Positions 1 to 6,400 of a DNA stretch of 8,094 nucleotides are shown here, piece by piece. The notes beneath the pieces were generated by a model. That model ran no database searches and was not told the DNA's origin. It was given only the letters and a program-made list of their open reading frames with translations. Source of the stretch: Ignavibacteriales bacterium. Lineage in GTDB: Bacteria; Bacteroidota; Ignavibacteria; T3Sed10-11. The stretch spans positions 1 to 8,094 of the forward strand of contig PWJF01000144.1 of NCBI GenBank assembly GCA_003560935.1, read 5' to 3'. The number at the start of each line of letters is the position of its first letter. Within the stretch, counting starts at the first letter, position 1. The position numbers and the translations under genes are program-made.

Positions 1-1
1 C

Positions 2-3000
2 GAGATAAATAATTTGATCGTCTTCGTCCCTGCGGGAGGCGATGAGGGAAGCTCATCGCGCGGCGCCGTTTATATCCGCGACATCGCCGACGTCCTGTTC
101 GGGTTTAAAGACCGCGACAGCTATTCGCGTTTGACCATTCTGAAGGAAAAAGACAATAACGGCAGCCTCGTTGCCATCCCGGCCGAACGGCTCAACGCGC
201 AACAGGTCGTCAGCCTGCAGGTCAAGAAAAGACCCGGCGCTAATATACTCGAAACAGCCGAAGGCGTTTTCGACGCGCTCGAACGTTTCCCGCTTCCGCC
301 CGGAACGCAGGTCGTTATAACCGGCGATGCAAGCGAGGATATCGGCAATCTCATCAACGACCTCGAGAACAGCATCATCATGGGAATGCTGCTCGTCGTG
401 CTCGTGCTTGTATTCTTTCTGGGAATCAGAAATGCATTGCTCGTTGCCGCAGCGGTTCCTCTATCGATTTTAATGGGCTTTATCATTCTGCAGATGTTCG
501 GCTTCACGGTCAACTTTGTTATTCTGTTCAGTCTCATTATCGCGCTCGGACTGCTCGTCGATAACGCGATCGTGATGGTCGAAAACATATACCGCTGGCG
601 GGAACAGGGATTTGAACGCTTCGATGCGTCGCGGCAGGCGGGCGACGAAGTGGGATATGCACTTCTCGCGTGTACGGCAACGCTTGTCGCGGCATTCGTT
701 CCGATGCTCTTCTGGCCCGGCATCATCGGACAGTTCATGGGATTTCTGCCCCGGACACTGATCATCGTTCTGGCCTGCTCGCTCTTTGCAGCGCTTGTTT
801 TATATCCGACGCTTACCGCGTATCTTGTCCGGCTGGAAAACGAACCGAAGCCGAATCGGTCGCCGGTCATTCGGCGGATTGCGATTGCGGGCTCTATAAT
901 AACAGCACTTATAATCGGACTTGCGAACCCGATTACGCTTGCGGTGCTGATCATGGCCGTCGGATTCTTTGTGATTTCCTACAGGATATTCGTCAAACCG
1001 TTCGGACTGTATTTCAGGAATACTCTATTGCCCGCATTCATCGAACGGTACAAACAGTTCCTGCTCTGGATGCTCAAGCGCGACTATACCGGTAAGTTTG
1101 CATATCTCCGCAACACGGCAAGCCTTGTATTAGTGACATCGGGGGTTCTTTTGCTTATCATCGGCGGTATCGTATCGATACTCTCGCAGGCATCCGGTCT
1201 GGTCTTGATAATACCGGGCGGCATCGCTCTCCTTCTCGGTTTAATCGGGATACTGATCCATACTCATGAAGCGATCTTTCGCGGAGGAAAAATTTCATTG
1301 TATACCGGAATCGGATTAAGCGCATTGATTGGCGTGTCTTTGTTGTTTACGGCGCTCGGCGAAACTCCGATCGATACCGGCACCGTCGTCGCGTTGATGA
1401 TTCTTCCTTCGATAATAATCGTATTCGGTTTTCTGGGTATGTTCAGAAAGAGCACAAAACCGATCATCCTGACCGACAACAGAGCGCTGCTGCTGAACGT
1501 CGTTTTCGGAGGGCTCATCGGGATTGTGTTTATGCTGGTTATCGCTCCACCCGGCGTTGAATTCTTTCCGGAAGTAGATCCGCGGCAATTGATCGTGAGT
1601 ATCGAAGGTCCCGTCGGAATGAACGTCGATGCAACCGACGCAGTCGCGCAGCAGGTGTACGAACGCATCCGCGACGTAATCGAAGAATATCCGGCGGTCC
1701 GGGGGGGAATAGAAAACATTCTTGTCAACGTCGGCATTTCAATGGACATGTTTGCTGCCGGAACGGGAACGCCCGAGAAAGCGTCGATCAACATCAACAT
1801 GGTGGATTACGGCGACCGGGTGGAATCGAGCAGCGTGACGCTCACCCGTCTGCGCGACCGGCTCCGGGATATCCCCGATATGAGGATAAGTATCGACGCG
1901 CAGGAGTACGGACCGCCGACCGGACCGCCGGTCAACATCGAAGTATCGGGTGAAAACTTCAATCAGATCGTCCGGATAACAAGAGAGATAACCGAGATGC
2001 TTCGCGATGCATCGGAAACGGGTGTCATACCGGGACTCGTGGATGTACGAAACAACATCAGCGGAGGATTACCCGAACACCGGATCCTGATCGATCAGGA
2101 AAAAGCAAACAGCTACGGATTGAGCGTCTCGGATATCGCGCAGACGATCAGAGCCGCGGTCGCCGGTGTCGAAGCGGGGAAATTCCGCGACGGGGAAGAC
2201 GAGTACGACATCGTCGTCCGTCTGCGCGAAGAAGACCGCGAAAGTCTCGAAAGTCTGAAGCGGCTCACCATTAACAATATGGGAAGAAAGATACCGCTCG
2301 TCTCCGTTGCCGACTTCGAAGACGGCGACGGGCTCGGCTCGATAACACGGCTCAACCTGAGACGCACCGCTGAAGTTGAAGCACAGGCGGCGCCGGGATT
2401 CAGCGGTCCTCAGGTGCTTGCACAGGTACAGGCGTATCTTGCAGATTATCGAAACGACCTGCCGCTCGGATACGAAATGAAGTACACCGGCGAAGCGGAG
2501 GAACAGGACGAAAGCTTCGCGTTCCTCTCAGTCGCACTCGGTCTCGGCTTTGCGCTGATATTTTTGGTGCTGCTGGTAAAGTTCAATAACATCTCATCGC
2601 CGCTTATCGTCGTCATTGCGGTGGGATTGAGTTTGACCGGCGTCCTGCTCGGACTCGTCGTAACGCGCACGAACTTCGGGTTGATGACGTTTATCGGCAT
2701 CATCAGTCTTGCGGGCATCGTGTGTATCAACAACATCGTTTTGCTCGATTACATCAAACAGCTCCTTGAGAAAGGATACTCGAAAACCGAAGCGATCGTC
2801 GAAGGCGGTTCGGTGCGTCTGCGTCCCGTTCTGCTCACGGCATTGACGACCATACTCGGACTGGTGCCGCTGACGTTCGGCATCAATTTCGATTTCGTCG
2901 GGATGTTGTCGTCGTTCGATCCGAATTTCCAGCTCGGATCGGAGAACACTGCGTTCTGGGGACCGATGGGGACTGCAATCATCAGCGGCCTCATCTTCGC

Positions 3001-3088
3001 AACGTTCCTGACGCTCGTCGTCGTACCGGTGATCTATTCGTCGATCGACTCGCTGACGAATAAATTGAAAACGATAGTGAAGGGGTGA
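2..3088 (+). CDS. RND-family efflux transporter permease, HAE-like, 5'-truncated, with extra membrane segments
   Basis: Inner-membrane proton-driven pump of the AcrB/HAE type. It would normally work with a periplasmic adaptor and an outer-membrane channel to expel amphiphilic compounds; the substrate cannot be read from sequence. The reading frame is open to the window edge (codons E-I-N-N-L at its start), so TM1 and most of the first porter domain, roughly 200-250 residues, are missing. Counting from the TTG at 14, TM2-TM6 lie near 119-270. TM4 carries GLLVDNAIVMVENIY, whose Asp matches the proton-relay aspartate of AcrB TM4. TM7 is near 492-511, the second porter domain 512-835, and TM8-TM12 836-1008. 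TM10 has INNIVLLDY, typical of pumps lacking the AcrB Lys940. Between TM6 and TM7 are about six additional hydrophobic stretches (near 288-302, 305-323, 369-390, 396-415, 430-447, 456-475), which ordinary RND pumps lack. HAE rather than heavy-metal (CusA) type is inferred from TM4. No partner genes are visible; they may lie upstream. Confidence 0.95.
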   Translation, partial: EINNLIVFVPAGGDEGSSSRGAVYIRDIADVLFGFKDRDSYSRLTILKEKDNNGSLVAIPAERLNAQQVVSLQVKKRPGANILETAEGVFDALERFPLPPGTQVVITGDASEDIGNLINDLENSIIMGMLLVVLVLVFFLGIRNALLVAAAVPLSILMGFIILQMFGFTVNFVILFSLIIALGLLVDNAIVMVENIYRWREQGFERFDASRQAGDEVGYALLACTATLVAAFVPMLFWPGIIGQFMGFLPRTLIIVLACSLFAALVLYPTLTAYLVRLENEPKPNRSPVIRRIAIAGSIITALIIGLANPITLAVLIMAVGFFVISYRIFVKPFGLYFRNTLLPAFIERYKQFLLWMLKRDYTGKFAYLRNTASLVLVTSGVLLLIIGGIVSILSQASGLVLIIPGGIALLLGLIGILIHTHEAIFRGGKISLYTGIGLSALIGVSLLFTALGETPIDTGTVVALMILPSIIIVFGFLGMFRKSTKPIILTDNRALLLNVVFGGLIGIVFMLVIAPPGVEFFPEVDPRQLIVSIEGPVGMNVDATDAVAQQVYERIRDVIEEYPAVRGGIENILVNVGISMDMFAAGTGTPEKASININMVDYGDRVESSSVTLTRLRDRLRDIPDMRISIDAQEYGPPTGPPVNIEVSGENFNQIVRITREITEMLRDASETGVIPGLVDVRNNISGGLPEHRILIDQEKANSYGLSVSDIAQTIRAAVAGVEAGKFRDGEDEYDIVVRLREEDRESLESLKRLTINNMGRKIPLVSVADFEDGDGLGSITRLNLRRTAEVEAQAAPGFSGPQVLAQVQAYLADYRNDLPLGYEMKYTGEAEEQDESFAFLSVALGLGFALIFLVLLVKFNNISSPLIVVIAVGLSLTGVLLGLVVTRTNFGLMTFIGIISLAGIVCINNIVLLDYIKQLLEKGYSKTEAIVEGGSVRLRPVLLTALTTILGLVPLTFGINFDFVGMLSSFDPNFQLGSENTAFWGPMGTAIISGLIFATFLTLVVVPVIYSSIDSLTNKLKTIVKG

Positions 3089-3114
3089 GGTAATTAAGAT
3101 TTATTAATTTGATG

Positions 3115-3249
3115 AAAATCCTAAGCACTAATTCTCTAAATCCTAAACAATATCAAATTTCAAAGCATACAGAGCGAGCGGGTTTAGAATATTAGAGCAT
3201 TTGAGATTTGGTTTTGTTTAGGATTTAGATATTAGGATTTAGAATTTTT
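3115..3249. repeat. AT-rich long imperfect palindrome (REP/MITE-like)
   Basis: Arms 3136-3164 and 3200-3228 are reverse complements at 26 of 29 positions, around a 35-nt loop. The unit AATCCTAA occurs twice on the left (3117-3124, 3139-3146), and its complement TTAGGATT occurs twice on the right (3218-3225, 3232-3239). The motif TAGGATTTAGA is directly repeated at 3219 and 3233. The element fills most of the gap between the RND stop codon and the next gene. Its composition is unlike the flanking genes, suggesting a dispersed non-coding repeat. It could also act as a transcriptional end structure, but no clean intrinsic terminator is seen. Confidence 0.75.
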
Positions 3250-3308
3250 TTTATAATTATATGGTCTTTTCCATAATATCAGTTGATAATATAAAATCTC
3301 AAAAATAC

Positions 3309-3581
3309 ATGACAAGGTATCGCTTTACACTATCGGTCCCGACACCGATACACACGCATAATCAACTTCTCAACATCACCGATGCGCTCCGGCGAGCGGG
3401 ATGCACCGACGCTTCGATACAGGGTCACGCAGACGGATTCGAGTTGGTATTCAACCGCTCAGCGGAATCGTGGCAGGCGGCGACCTCGTCCGCAATCGCC
3501 CAGGTAAAAAGGGCGGGATTTAACGTGACCGGCGTCGAAACCGAACGGATGGTACTTACGGAAAACCGTATCCCGGCATAG
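3309..3581 (+). CDS. Small conserved-type protein of 90 residues, function unknown
   Basis: The translation from ATG 3309 begins MTRYRFTLSV and contains LRRAGCTDAS, DGFELVFNRSAESW and SAIAQVKRAGFNV. This resembles, from memory, the N-terminal domain of small bacterial proteins annotated as DNA-binding or hypothetical, which follow the pattern RFTL...DALxEAGCDDA...G...L.FdReA.S...A..SAI.dV..AG. Longer members carry a C-terminal HTH/excisionase-like part after this domain. Here the protein stops at about the point where that part would begin, so it has no evident DNA-binding motif. An in-frame ATG at 3261 would add 16 residues, but that stretch is AT-rich, follows the repeat, and does not match the family N-terminus, so 3309 is preferred. 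The gene ends 26 bp before the methyltransferase and is probably co-transcribed with it. No signal peptide or membrane segment is present, so it is likely cytosolic. Its role is not known. Confidence 0.72.
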   Translation: MTRYRFTLSVPTPIHTHNQLLNITDALRRAGCTDASIQGHADGFELVFNRSAESWQAATSSAIAQVKRAGFNVTGVETERMVLTENRIPA

Positions 3582-3607
3582 GGAGAACCTTATAAAAAAT
3601 AACTAAT

Positions 3608-4234
3608 ATGGACATAGCAAACGCATACAACGAATGGTCGTCTCAATACGACACCAACGATAACAAAACCAGAGACCTCGAGGCAATCGCCTTACGGAAA
3701 ACGCTCCCCGAAATTCAATTCGAAAAATGTCTCGAGATAGGATGCGGCACGGGTAAGAACACGGAATGGCTGCTCTCGAAAGCGGAGCGGATTACGGCCG
3801 TCGACTTCTCGGAACGGATGCTCGAACGGGCAAAAGAGAAAATACAATCCGGCCGGGTTGAGTTTATTCAGGCGGATATCACCCGGGAATGGAAATTCGC
3901 AGCGGGAAAGTACGATCTGGTGACGTTCAGTCTCGTACTGGAACACATCGAAAACTTTGATTTTATTTTTAAAGAGTTATCGAATGTTGTCCGTAATGAT
4001 GGATATGTGTATATCGGCGAGCTGCATCCGTACAAACAATACGGCGGAACGAAGGCGCGGTTCGAAACGGAAGAGGGCGAACGTATACTCACCTGCTTCA
4101 ATCACCATATTTCGGATTTTACACAAGCGGCGCTGCGTAACGGTCTCGGGATCATCGACCTGAACGAATTCTTCGACGACGAGGGGAGACAAACCGTACC
4201 GAGAGTGATTGCGATACTATTGAGGAAGGAATAA
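3608..4234 (+). CDS. Class I SAM-dependent methyltransferase, substrate unknown
   Basis: A 208-residue Rossmann-fold methyltransferase that would transfer a methyl group from S-adenosylmethionine to an unidentified acceptor in the cytosol. Motif I is CLEIGCGTGKNT at residues 41-52 (SAM glycine loop). The acidic end of beta-2 is AVDFSERML at 64-72, with Asp66 expected to bind the ribose. Motif III/post-II is VEFIQADIT at 84-92, and motif IV is YDLVTFSLVLEHI at 102-114. The region GELHPYKQYGGTKARF (137-152), followed by CFNHHISDF, resembles uncharacterised stand-alone methyltransferases of the UbiE/Methyltransf_11 type of similar length. The start ATG at 3608 has an A-rich leader and no good Shine-Dalgarno; a GGGAGAA at 3580-3586 is too distant. 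It follows the 90-residue gene by 26 bp and probably shares its transcript. It is complete at both ends. Small-molecule rather than DNA methylation is inferred from the absence of a DNA-methyltransferase NPPY/DPPY motif. Confidence 0.9.
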   Translation: MDIANAYNEWSSQYDTNDNKTRDLEAIALRKTLPEIQFEKCLEIGCGTGKNTEWLLSKAERITAVDFSERMLERAKEKIQSGRVEFIQADITREWKFAAGKYDLVTFSLVLEHIENFDFIFKELSNVVRNDGYVYIGELHPYKQYGGTKARFETEEGERILTCFNHHISDFTQAALRNGLGIIDLNEFFDDEGRQTVPRVIAILLRKE

Positions 4235-4277
4235 GTAAACGTTTCTTTTTATTGGTTACTCAAAACCAAGGGCGTTC

Positions 4278-4378
4278 CCCGACAAGTCGGGATGATGTAT
4301 TTGTCCCCTTTGGGGACTGTTGTCAGCAGGTTAACCCCGAAGGGGTTACATATATCAGGTCGGGGCAACACCCCGACA
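4278..4378. repeat. Cluster of four short G+C-rich hairpins in the convergent intergenic gap
   Basis: The 228-bp gap between the convergent methyltransferase and OmdA-type genes contains perfect inverted repeats in quick succession. They are CCCGAC-AA-GTCGGG (4278-4291), GTCCCC-TTT-GGGGAC (4303-4317), TAACCCC-GAA-GGGGTTA (4333-4349) and GTCGGGG-CAACA-CCCCGAC (4360-4378). A weaker related form, AACC-ATGAAAG-GGTT, follows at 4401-4415. The first and last share the GTCGGG/CCCGAC stem. None is followed by a U-run on either strand, so they look more like REP-type repeats than intrinsic terminators. Their placement between convergent genes would still let them protect or end both transcripts. No gene is seen in the rest of this gap. 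Confidence 0.8.
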
Positions 4379-4462
4379 TAATCAAATAACAACAAAATGT
4401 AACCATGAAAGGGTTAGATATAATTCTTTGTGTAACATTAGATTATAAATATTTTCAAGGGA

Positions 4463-5041
4463 TCATCGAAGCCGTTTTTGTCGTTCACTTTCTTTTATTA
4501 CTTTTTCAAGCCGGGATATCTGTGTCGCCTGCCGTTTGGCGCTCAGTATCCAATAGAAAACCGATTTCTGGTAAGACGGCGCCTGCGATTTAAAAAATCT
4601 CCACGCTTCCTTGTTCGCTTTAAATCTTTTTTCATACCCGGCAGGTAATTTGGCGGGTTTGTTTTCGTAACTATATTTTCCGCTTTTATCTGCTTTTCTG
4701 TTTTTATACAGTGCAAGGCCGGCCGGTTCCATGAGTCCTTTTTTAATGAGCTCTTCCGCTTTTTTTATATTCACTGCGCTCCAATTGCTTGACGGATTAC
4801 GCGGAGTAAAACGGATGCAGTAACTCTCTTCATCTATGGATTTGCGTATTCCGTCTATCCAGCCGAAACAGAGCGCCTGGTCGACCGATTCCGGCCATGT
4901 CATACTCGGTTTGCCCGTGCCCACTTTGTAAAAACCGACGATAATTTCAGTTTCTTTCCTGTGGTTTCGCTTTAACCAGTCCCGAAATTCCCGCTGATTG
5001 GAAAAGAATGTTATAGTTTTAGAGATTGTTTTTCCCTTCAT
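4463..5041 (-). CDS. YdeI/OmpD-associated (OmdA) family protein
   Basis: A complete 192-residue protein of the YdeI or OmpD-associated (OmdA, 'bacteriocin-protection') family. Numbering from ATG at 5041, it carries the family landmarks in order: FYKVGTGKPSMTWPESVDQALCF-like core near 37-59, GWIDGIRKSIDEESYCIRF near 60-78, TPRNPSSNWSAVN just after, EPAGL near 105, SGKYSYEN near 120, then AWRFFKSQAPSYQKS and WILSAKRQAT in the C-terminal third. The family's biochemical role is not settled; members were linked to porin association and resistance to cationic peptides, so no reaction is assigned. An in-frame ATG 16 codons upstream (5089) exists, but the extra residues are non-conserved and the leader AT-rich, so 5041 is preferred. 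No signal peptide or membrane span is visible. The tlpA-like gene on the same strand ends 64 bp upstream, so the two may be co-transcribed. Confidence 0.9.
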   Translation of the reverse strand: MKGKTISKTITFFSNQREFRDWLKRNHRKETEIIVGFYKVGTGKPSMTWPESVDQALCFGWIDGIRKSIDEESYCIRFTPRNPSSNWSAVNIKKAEELIKKGLMEPAGLALYKNRKADKSGKYSYENKPAKLPAGYEKRFKANKEAWRFFKSQAPSYQKSVFYWILSAKRQATQISRLEKVIKESERQKRLR

Positions 5042-5105
5042 GTTGAACACCCGGTTTATTGAGGTTATAGTCGTTAAATATACAAACATTATGATTACGT
5101 GCTCT

Positions 5106-5771
5106 TTACAAATACTCCAGAATTATCTCCTCAAACTCCTCGTACTCTTTCGCTCCGACAACATAATCACGCAGGTTCCCCTCCTTATCGATAAAGAAAG
5201 TCACGGGCCGGACCCTGAAGAATATGGAATGCTCCTCCGGAATATCGCTCCGGTCGCGAATGACGCCGATATATTGAGACAGGGGCTGGAAATCGTCGAG
5301 CCAGTTTAAGACTCTACCGGATTCTTCATCCGAGATACATATCACGGCAAGATCGTCCCGGTAATTCTCGGCAAGTTGACTTAGCGCAGGCATTTCTCTG
5401 ATGCAGGGCGCACACCATGTAGCCCAATAATTCAGCAGTATGACCCGGCCGAAATAATCCGATAATGAGACTCCGGCCGAATCGGGCGACAGGAGAATGA
5501 ATTTATAATCGCTGCTCACGCTGCCTTCCGCATCGTCATAGGATTGAAAGAAATTCCGGTCTATCTCCGTACCGGTGTGTATCCCGTACACAATAATAAT
5601 GACGAACAGCGAAAATAAACCACCCCCGAACAGAAATACCATTCTTACCCATTTTCGCCGGAATTTGAAAATAAACGGAGATACAATGATAAAAATACCG
5701 AGAAGAAGGAAAACCATCCCGATATAAACAGAGTATAAAGATAGTATTCTTACAACATCCCATTGATCCAT
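5106..5771 (-). CDS. Membrane-anchored TlpA/ResA-like thioredoxin-fold protein
   Basis: A 221-residue thiol-disulfide oxidoreductase of the AhpC-TSA/redoxin (TlpA, ResA) type. Two hydrophobic segments at about 11-35 and 42-64 anchor it in the membrane. The soluble domain then starts around 85, with SDYFGRVILLNYWATWCAPCIREMP at about 104-128 containing the redox pair C120-x-x-C123 (WCAPC). RVRPVTFFID at about 186-195 supplies the cis-proline (P189) and the strand that follows it. Such proteins reduce disulfides on the outer face of the membrane, often for cytochrome c maturation or oxidative-stress repair. The partner cannot be told here. The usual single N-terminal anchor is replaced by a two-helix hairpin, which would leave both termini on the same side; with an inward N-terminus the catalytic domain would face the cytosol, so topology needs care. 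The start is supported by a strong ribosome-binding site. Its promoter must lie close to, or inside, the adjoining cassette boundary. Confidence 0.9.
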   Translation of the reverse strand: MDQWDVVRILSLYSVYIGMVFLLLGIFIIVSPFIFKFRRKWVRMVFLFGGGLFSLFVIIIVYGIHTGTEIDRNFFQSYDDAEGSVSSDYKFILLSPDSAGVSLSDYFGRVILLNYWATWCAPCIREMPALSQLAENYRDDLAVICISDEESGRVLNWLDDFQPLSQYIGVIRDRSDIPEEHSIFFRVRPVTFFIDKEGNLRDYVVGAKEYEEFEEIILEYL

Positions 5772-5776
5772 TTTCT

Positions 5777-5782
5777 TCCTCC
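5777..5782 (-). promoter_or_regulatory. Shine-Dalgarno GGAGGA of the TlpA-like gene
   Basis: The minus strand reads GGAGGA-AGAAA-ATG, placing a perfect Shine-Dalgarno 5 nt before the start at 5771. It fixes the start codon. It is the only strong Shine-Dalgarno in the window: the methyltransferase and the 436-residue gene have A-rich leaders instead. Confidence 0.8.
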
Positions 5783-5807
5783 GTTTTTTTTAATTAGTGT
5801 AGGCAGA

Positions 5808-5833
5808 CGAACCGTTGTTACGCCAAATTATAC
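5808..5833 (+). repeat. attC-like right half (or attI-like junction), left edge of cassette array
   Basis: The first of three aligned copies of CGAACCGTTGTTACGC followed by a core box. It matches the copy at 6316-6341 exactly over the first 16 bases and then ends in ATTATAC where the others have GTTATGT and GTTAGGC. No inverted left half lies upstream; only the TlpA leader does. The site is therefore either a truncated attC or the receiving (attI-like) end of the array. It marks the boundary between the core-looking genes on the left and the AT-rich cassettes on the right. Confidence 0.55.
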
Positions 5834-5847
5834 ATTGTGGCTGCCCG
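5827..5847 (+). repeat. Left copy of 21-bp inverted repeat flanking the HTH gene
   Basis: This stretch is the reverse complement of 6103-6123 with only three mismatches, all transitions. Together the two copies bracket the HTH gene (5865-6089). The repeat starts at the core box ATTATAC and runs into the cassette through GTGGCTGCCCG. In an integron model, TTATAC (5828-5833) would pair perfectly with GTATAA (6118-6123) once the cassette is circular. Confidence 0.7.
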
Positions 5848-5861
5848 CGTGGGGTTCTTGA

Positions 5862-5877
5862 CAAATGTTAACATTTG
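5862..5877. promoter_or_regulatory. 16-bp perfect palindrome over the HTH gene start, possible autoregulatory operator
   Basis: CAAATGTTAACATTTG is identical on both strands and contains the ATG at 5865. HigA/XRE antitoxins commonly bind palindromes at their own promoter or start region, so an operator role is a reasonable inference. A TTGACA at 5858-5863 overlaps its left edge, but no well-spaced -10 box follows. Confidence 0.4.
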
Positions 5878-6089
5878 AATCGGGATATGATGCCTTTGAA
5901 TTTAGTGTAATGCTTCGCCAAGCAAGAGAAGAAGCAGGAATTACACAGGAAGCCATCGCAAAGAAGCTCCGGACAAAAAAATCGGCTATTTCAAGAATTG
6001 AAAATAGCGCTGAAGACATTCGATTGTCCACTATCAATAAATATGCGAAAGCTTTAGGTAAAAAGCTCAAGGTTCACCTTACCGATTAA
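5865..6089 (+). CDS. HigA/XRE-family helix-turn-helix protein, short and without a visible toxin partner
   Basis: A 74-residue cytosolic DNA-binding protein of the HTH_3/XRE type. The sequence [25 protein letters not shown] (about 4-28) leads into the HTH, with recognition region [11 protein letters not shown] (38-48) and then [20 protein letters not shown] (51-70). This closely follows HigA-like antitoxins, whose pattern is FE.GYE.F..G..L.QAREKAGLTQEELA...GTKKS.ISRIENN..DIRLSTL. Such antitoxins usually have 20-30 further N-terminal residues and sit directly after a HigB/RelE-type toxin. Here a TGA codon lies two codons before the ATG, and only 31 bp separate the gene from the cassette boundary motif, so there is no room for a toxin. 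It is therefore an orphan or 5'-shortened antitoxin, or a stand-alone regulator. A weak GTGGGG lies about 9 nt before the ATG. It is the only cassette gene read on the plus strand. Confidence 0.85.
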   Translation: MLTFESGYDAFEFSVMLRQAREEAGITQEAIAKKLRTKKSAISRIENSAEDIRLSTINKYAKALGKKLKVHLTD

Positions 6090-6102
6090 TTTAATACTAC
6101 TG

Positions 6103-6123
6103 CCGGGCAGCCATAACGTATAA
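6103..6123 (+). repeat. Right copy of 21-bp inverted repeat flanking the HTH gene
   Basis: The partner of 5827-5847 (18 of 21 complementary). It begins with CGGGCAGCCATAAC and runs into GTATAAC, the probable R''-type box of the following attC-like site. It starts 13 bp after the HTH stop codon. Confidence 0.7.
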
Positions 6124-6341
6124 CATTCCACCGTAACAACAGCTTGTCCCGAGGTTTTTTATCGGGGAAATTGTGGCGCCGTGTAAATTAGTTTAAACTT
6201 TTATTACAGCACTAAACTCACCCAACGGTTCGGCACTGTGACAACCAGACGCGCCACAATTTTTGCCCGCCGTAGGCTGATATGTTGAGCCAACAAATAA
6301 TGCTATAATAAAGGGCGAACCGTTGTTACGCAACGTTATGT
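6112..6341 (+). repeat. Large attC-like palindrome 1 between the HTH gene and the 436-residue gene
   Basis: The left half has R''-like CATAAC (6112-6117) or GTATAAC (6118-6124), then CGTAACAACAG (6132-6142). The right half has AACCGTTGTTACG (6318-6330), the near-perfect complement of the latter, then GTTATGT (6336-6342). Inside is a perfect 12-nt stem, AAATTGTGGCGC (6168-6179) with GCGCCACAATTT (6251-6262), around a 71-nt loop. This R''-L''-stem-L'-R' order is that of an integron attC site. The length of about 224-230 bp is above the usual 57-141 bp. It accounts for most of the 311-bp gap after the HTH gene, in which no coding region is seen. Confidence 0.55.
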
Positions 6342-6347
6342 GTAATT
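6334..6347 (+). repeat. Left copy of 14-bp perfect inverted repeat flanking the 436-residue gene
   Basis: CGTTATGTGTAATT is the exact reverse complement of 7749-7762. It overlaps the R'-like core GTTATGT and continues into the cassette. The match between the start of this cassette and its own downstream R'' box is what a circularised integron cassette would show. Confidence 0.75.
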
Positions 6348-6400
6348 TGTTTCGATAATGAGAGTACATAATTATCTAAAGACTATATCGCTAATTTTAA

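Noticed and set aside
121..954. Long open frame (277 codons) on the minus strand
   Set aside because: It is antisense to conserved RND transmembrane segments, and its translation is Ser/Arg/Thr-rich with no domain, typical of a shadow frame in GC-rich coding DNA. The same applies to the other minus-strand frames inside the RND gene.
3261..3308. Upstream ATG for the 90-residue protein
   Set aside because: The added 16 residues are encoded by AT-rich, non-coding-looking DNA beside the repeat and do not fit the MTRYRFTL start expected for the family.
4303..4378. Classical intrinsic terminators
   Set aside because: The hairpins are strong, but none is followed by a T-run on either strand, so they are listed as repeats.
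4405..4593. 62-codon plus-strand frame
   Set aside because: It overlaps the 3' end of the OmdA-type gene in antisense and contains part of the hairpin region; no recognisable protein.
4998..5309. 103-codon plus-strand frame
   Set aside because: Antisense to the start of the OmdA-type gene and the C-terminal part of the TlpA-like gene; no domain or ribosome-binding site.
5858..5863. TTGACA as a -35 box for the HTH gene
   Set aside because: The nearest -10-like TATGAT is 22 nt away, and both lie at or past the start codon, so this is not a usable promoter for the annotated start.
6301..6309. Extended -10 motif TGCTATAAT on the plus strand
   Set aside because: No suitably spaced -35 box, and no plus-strand gene follows within the window.
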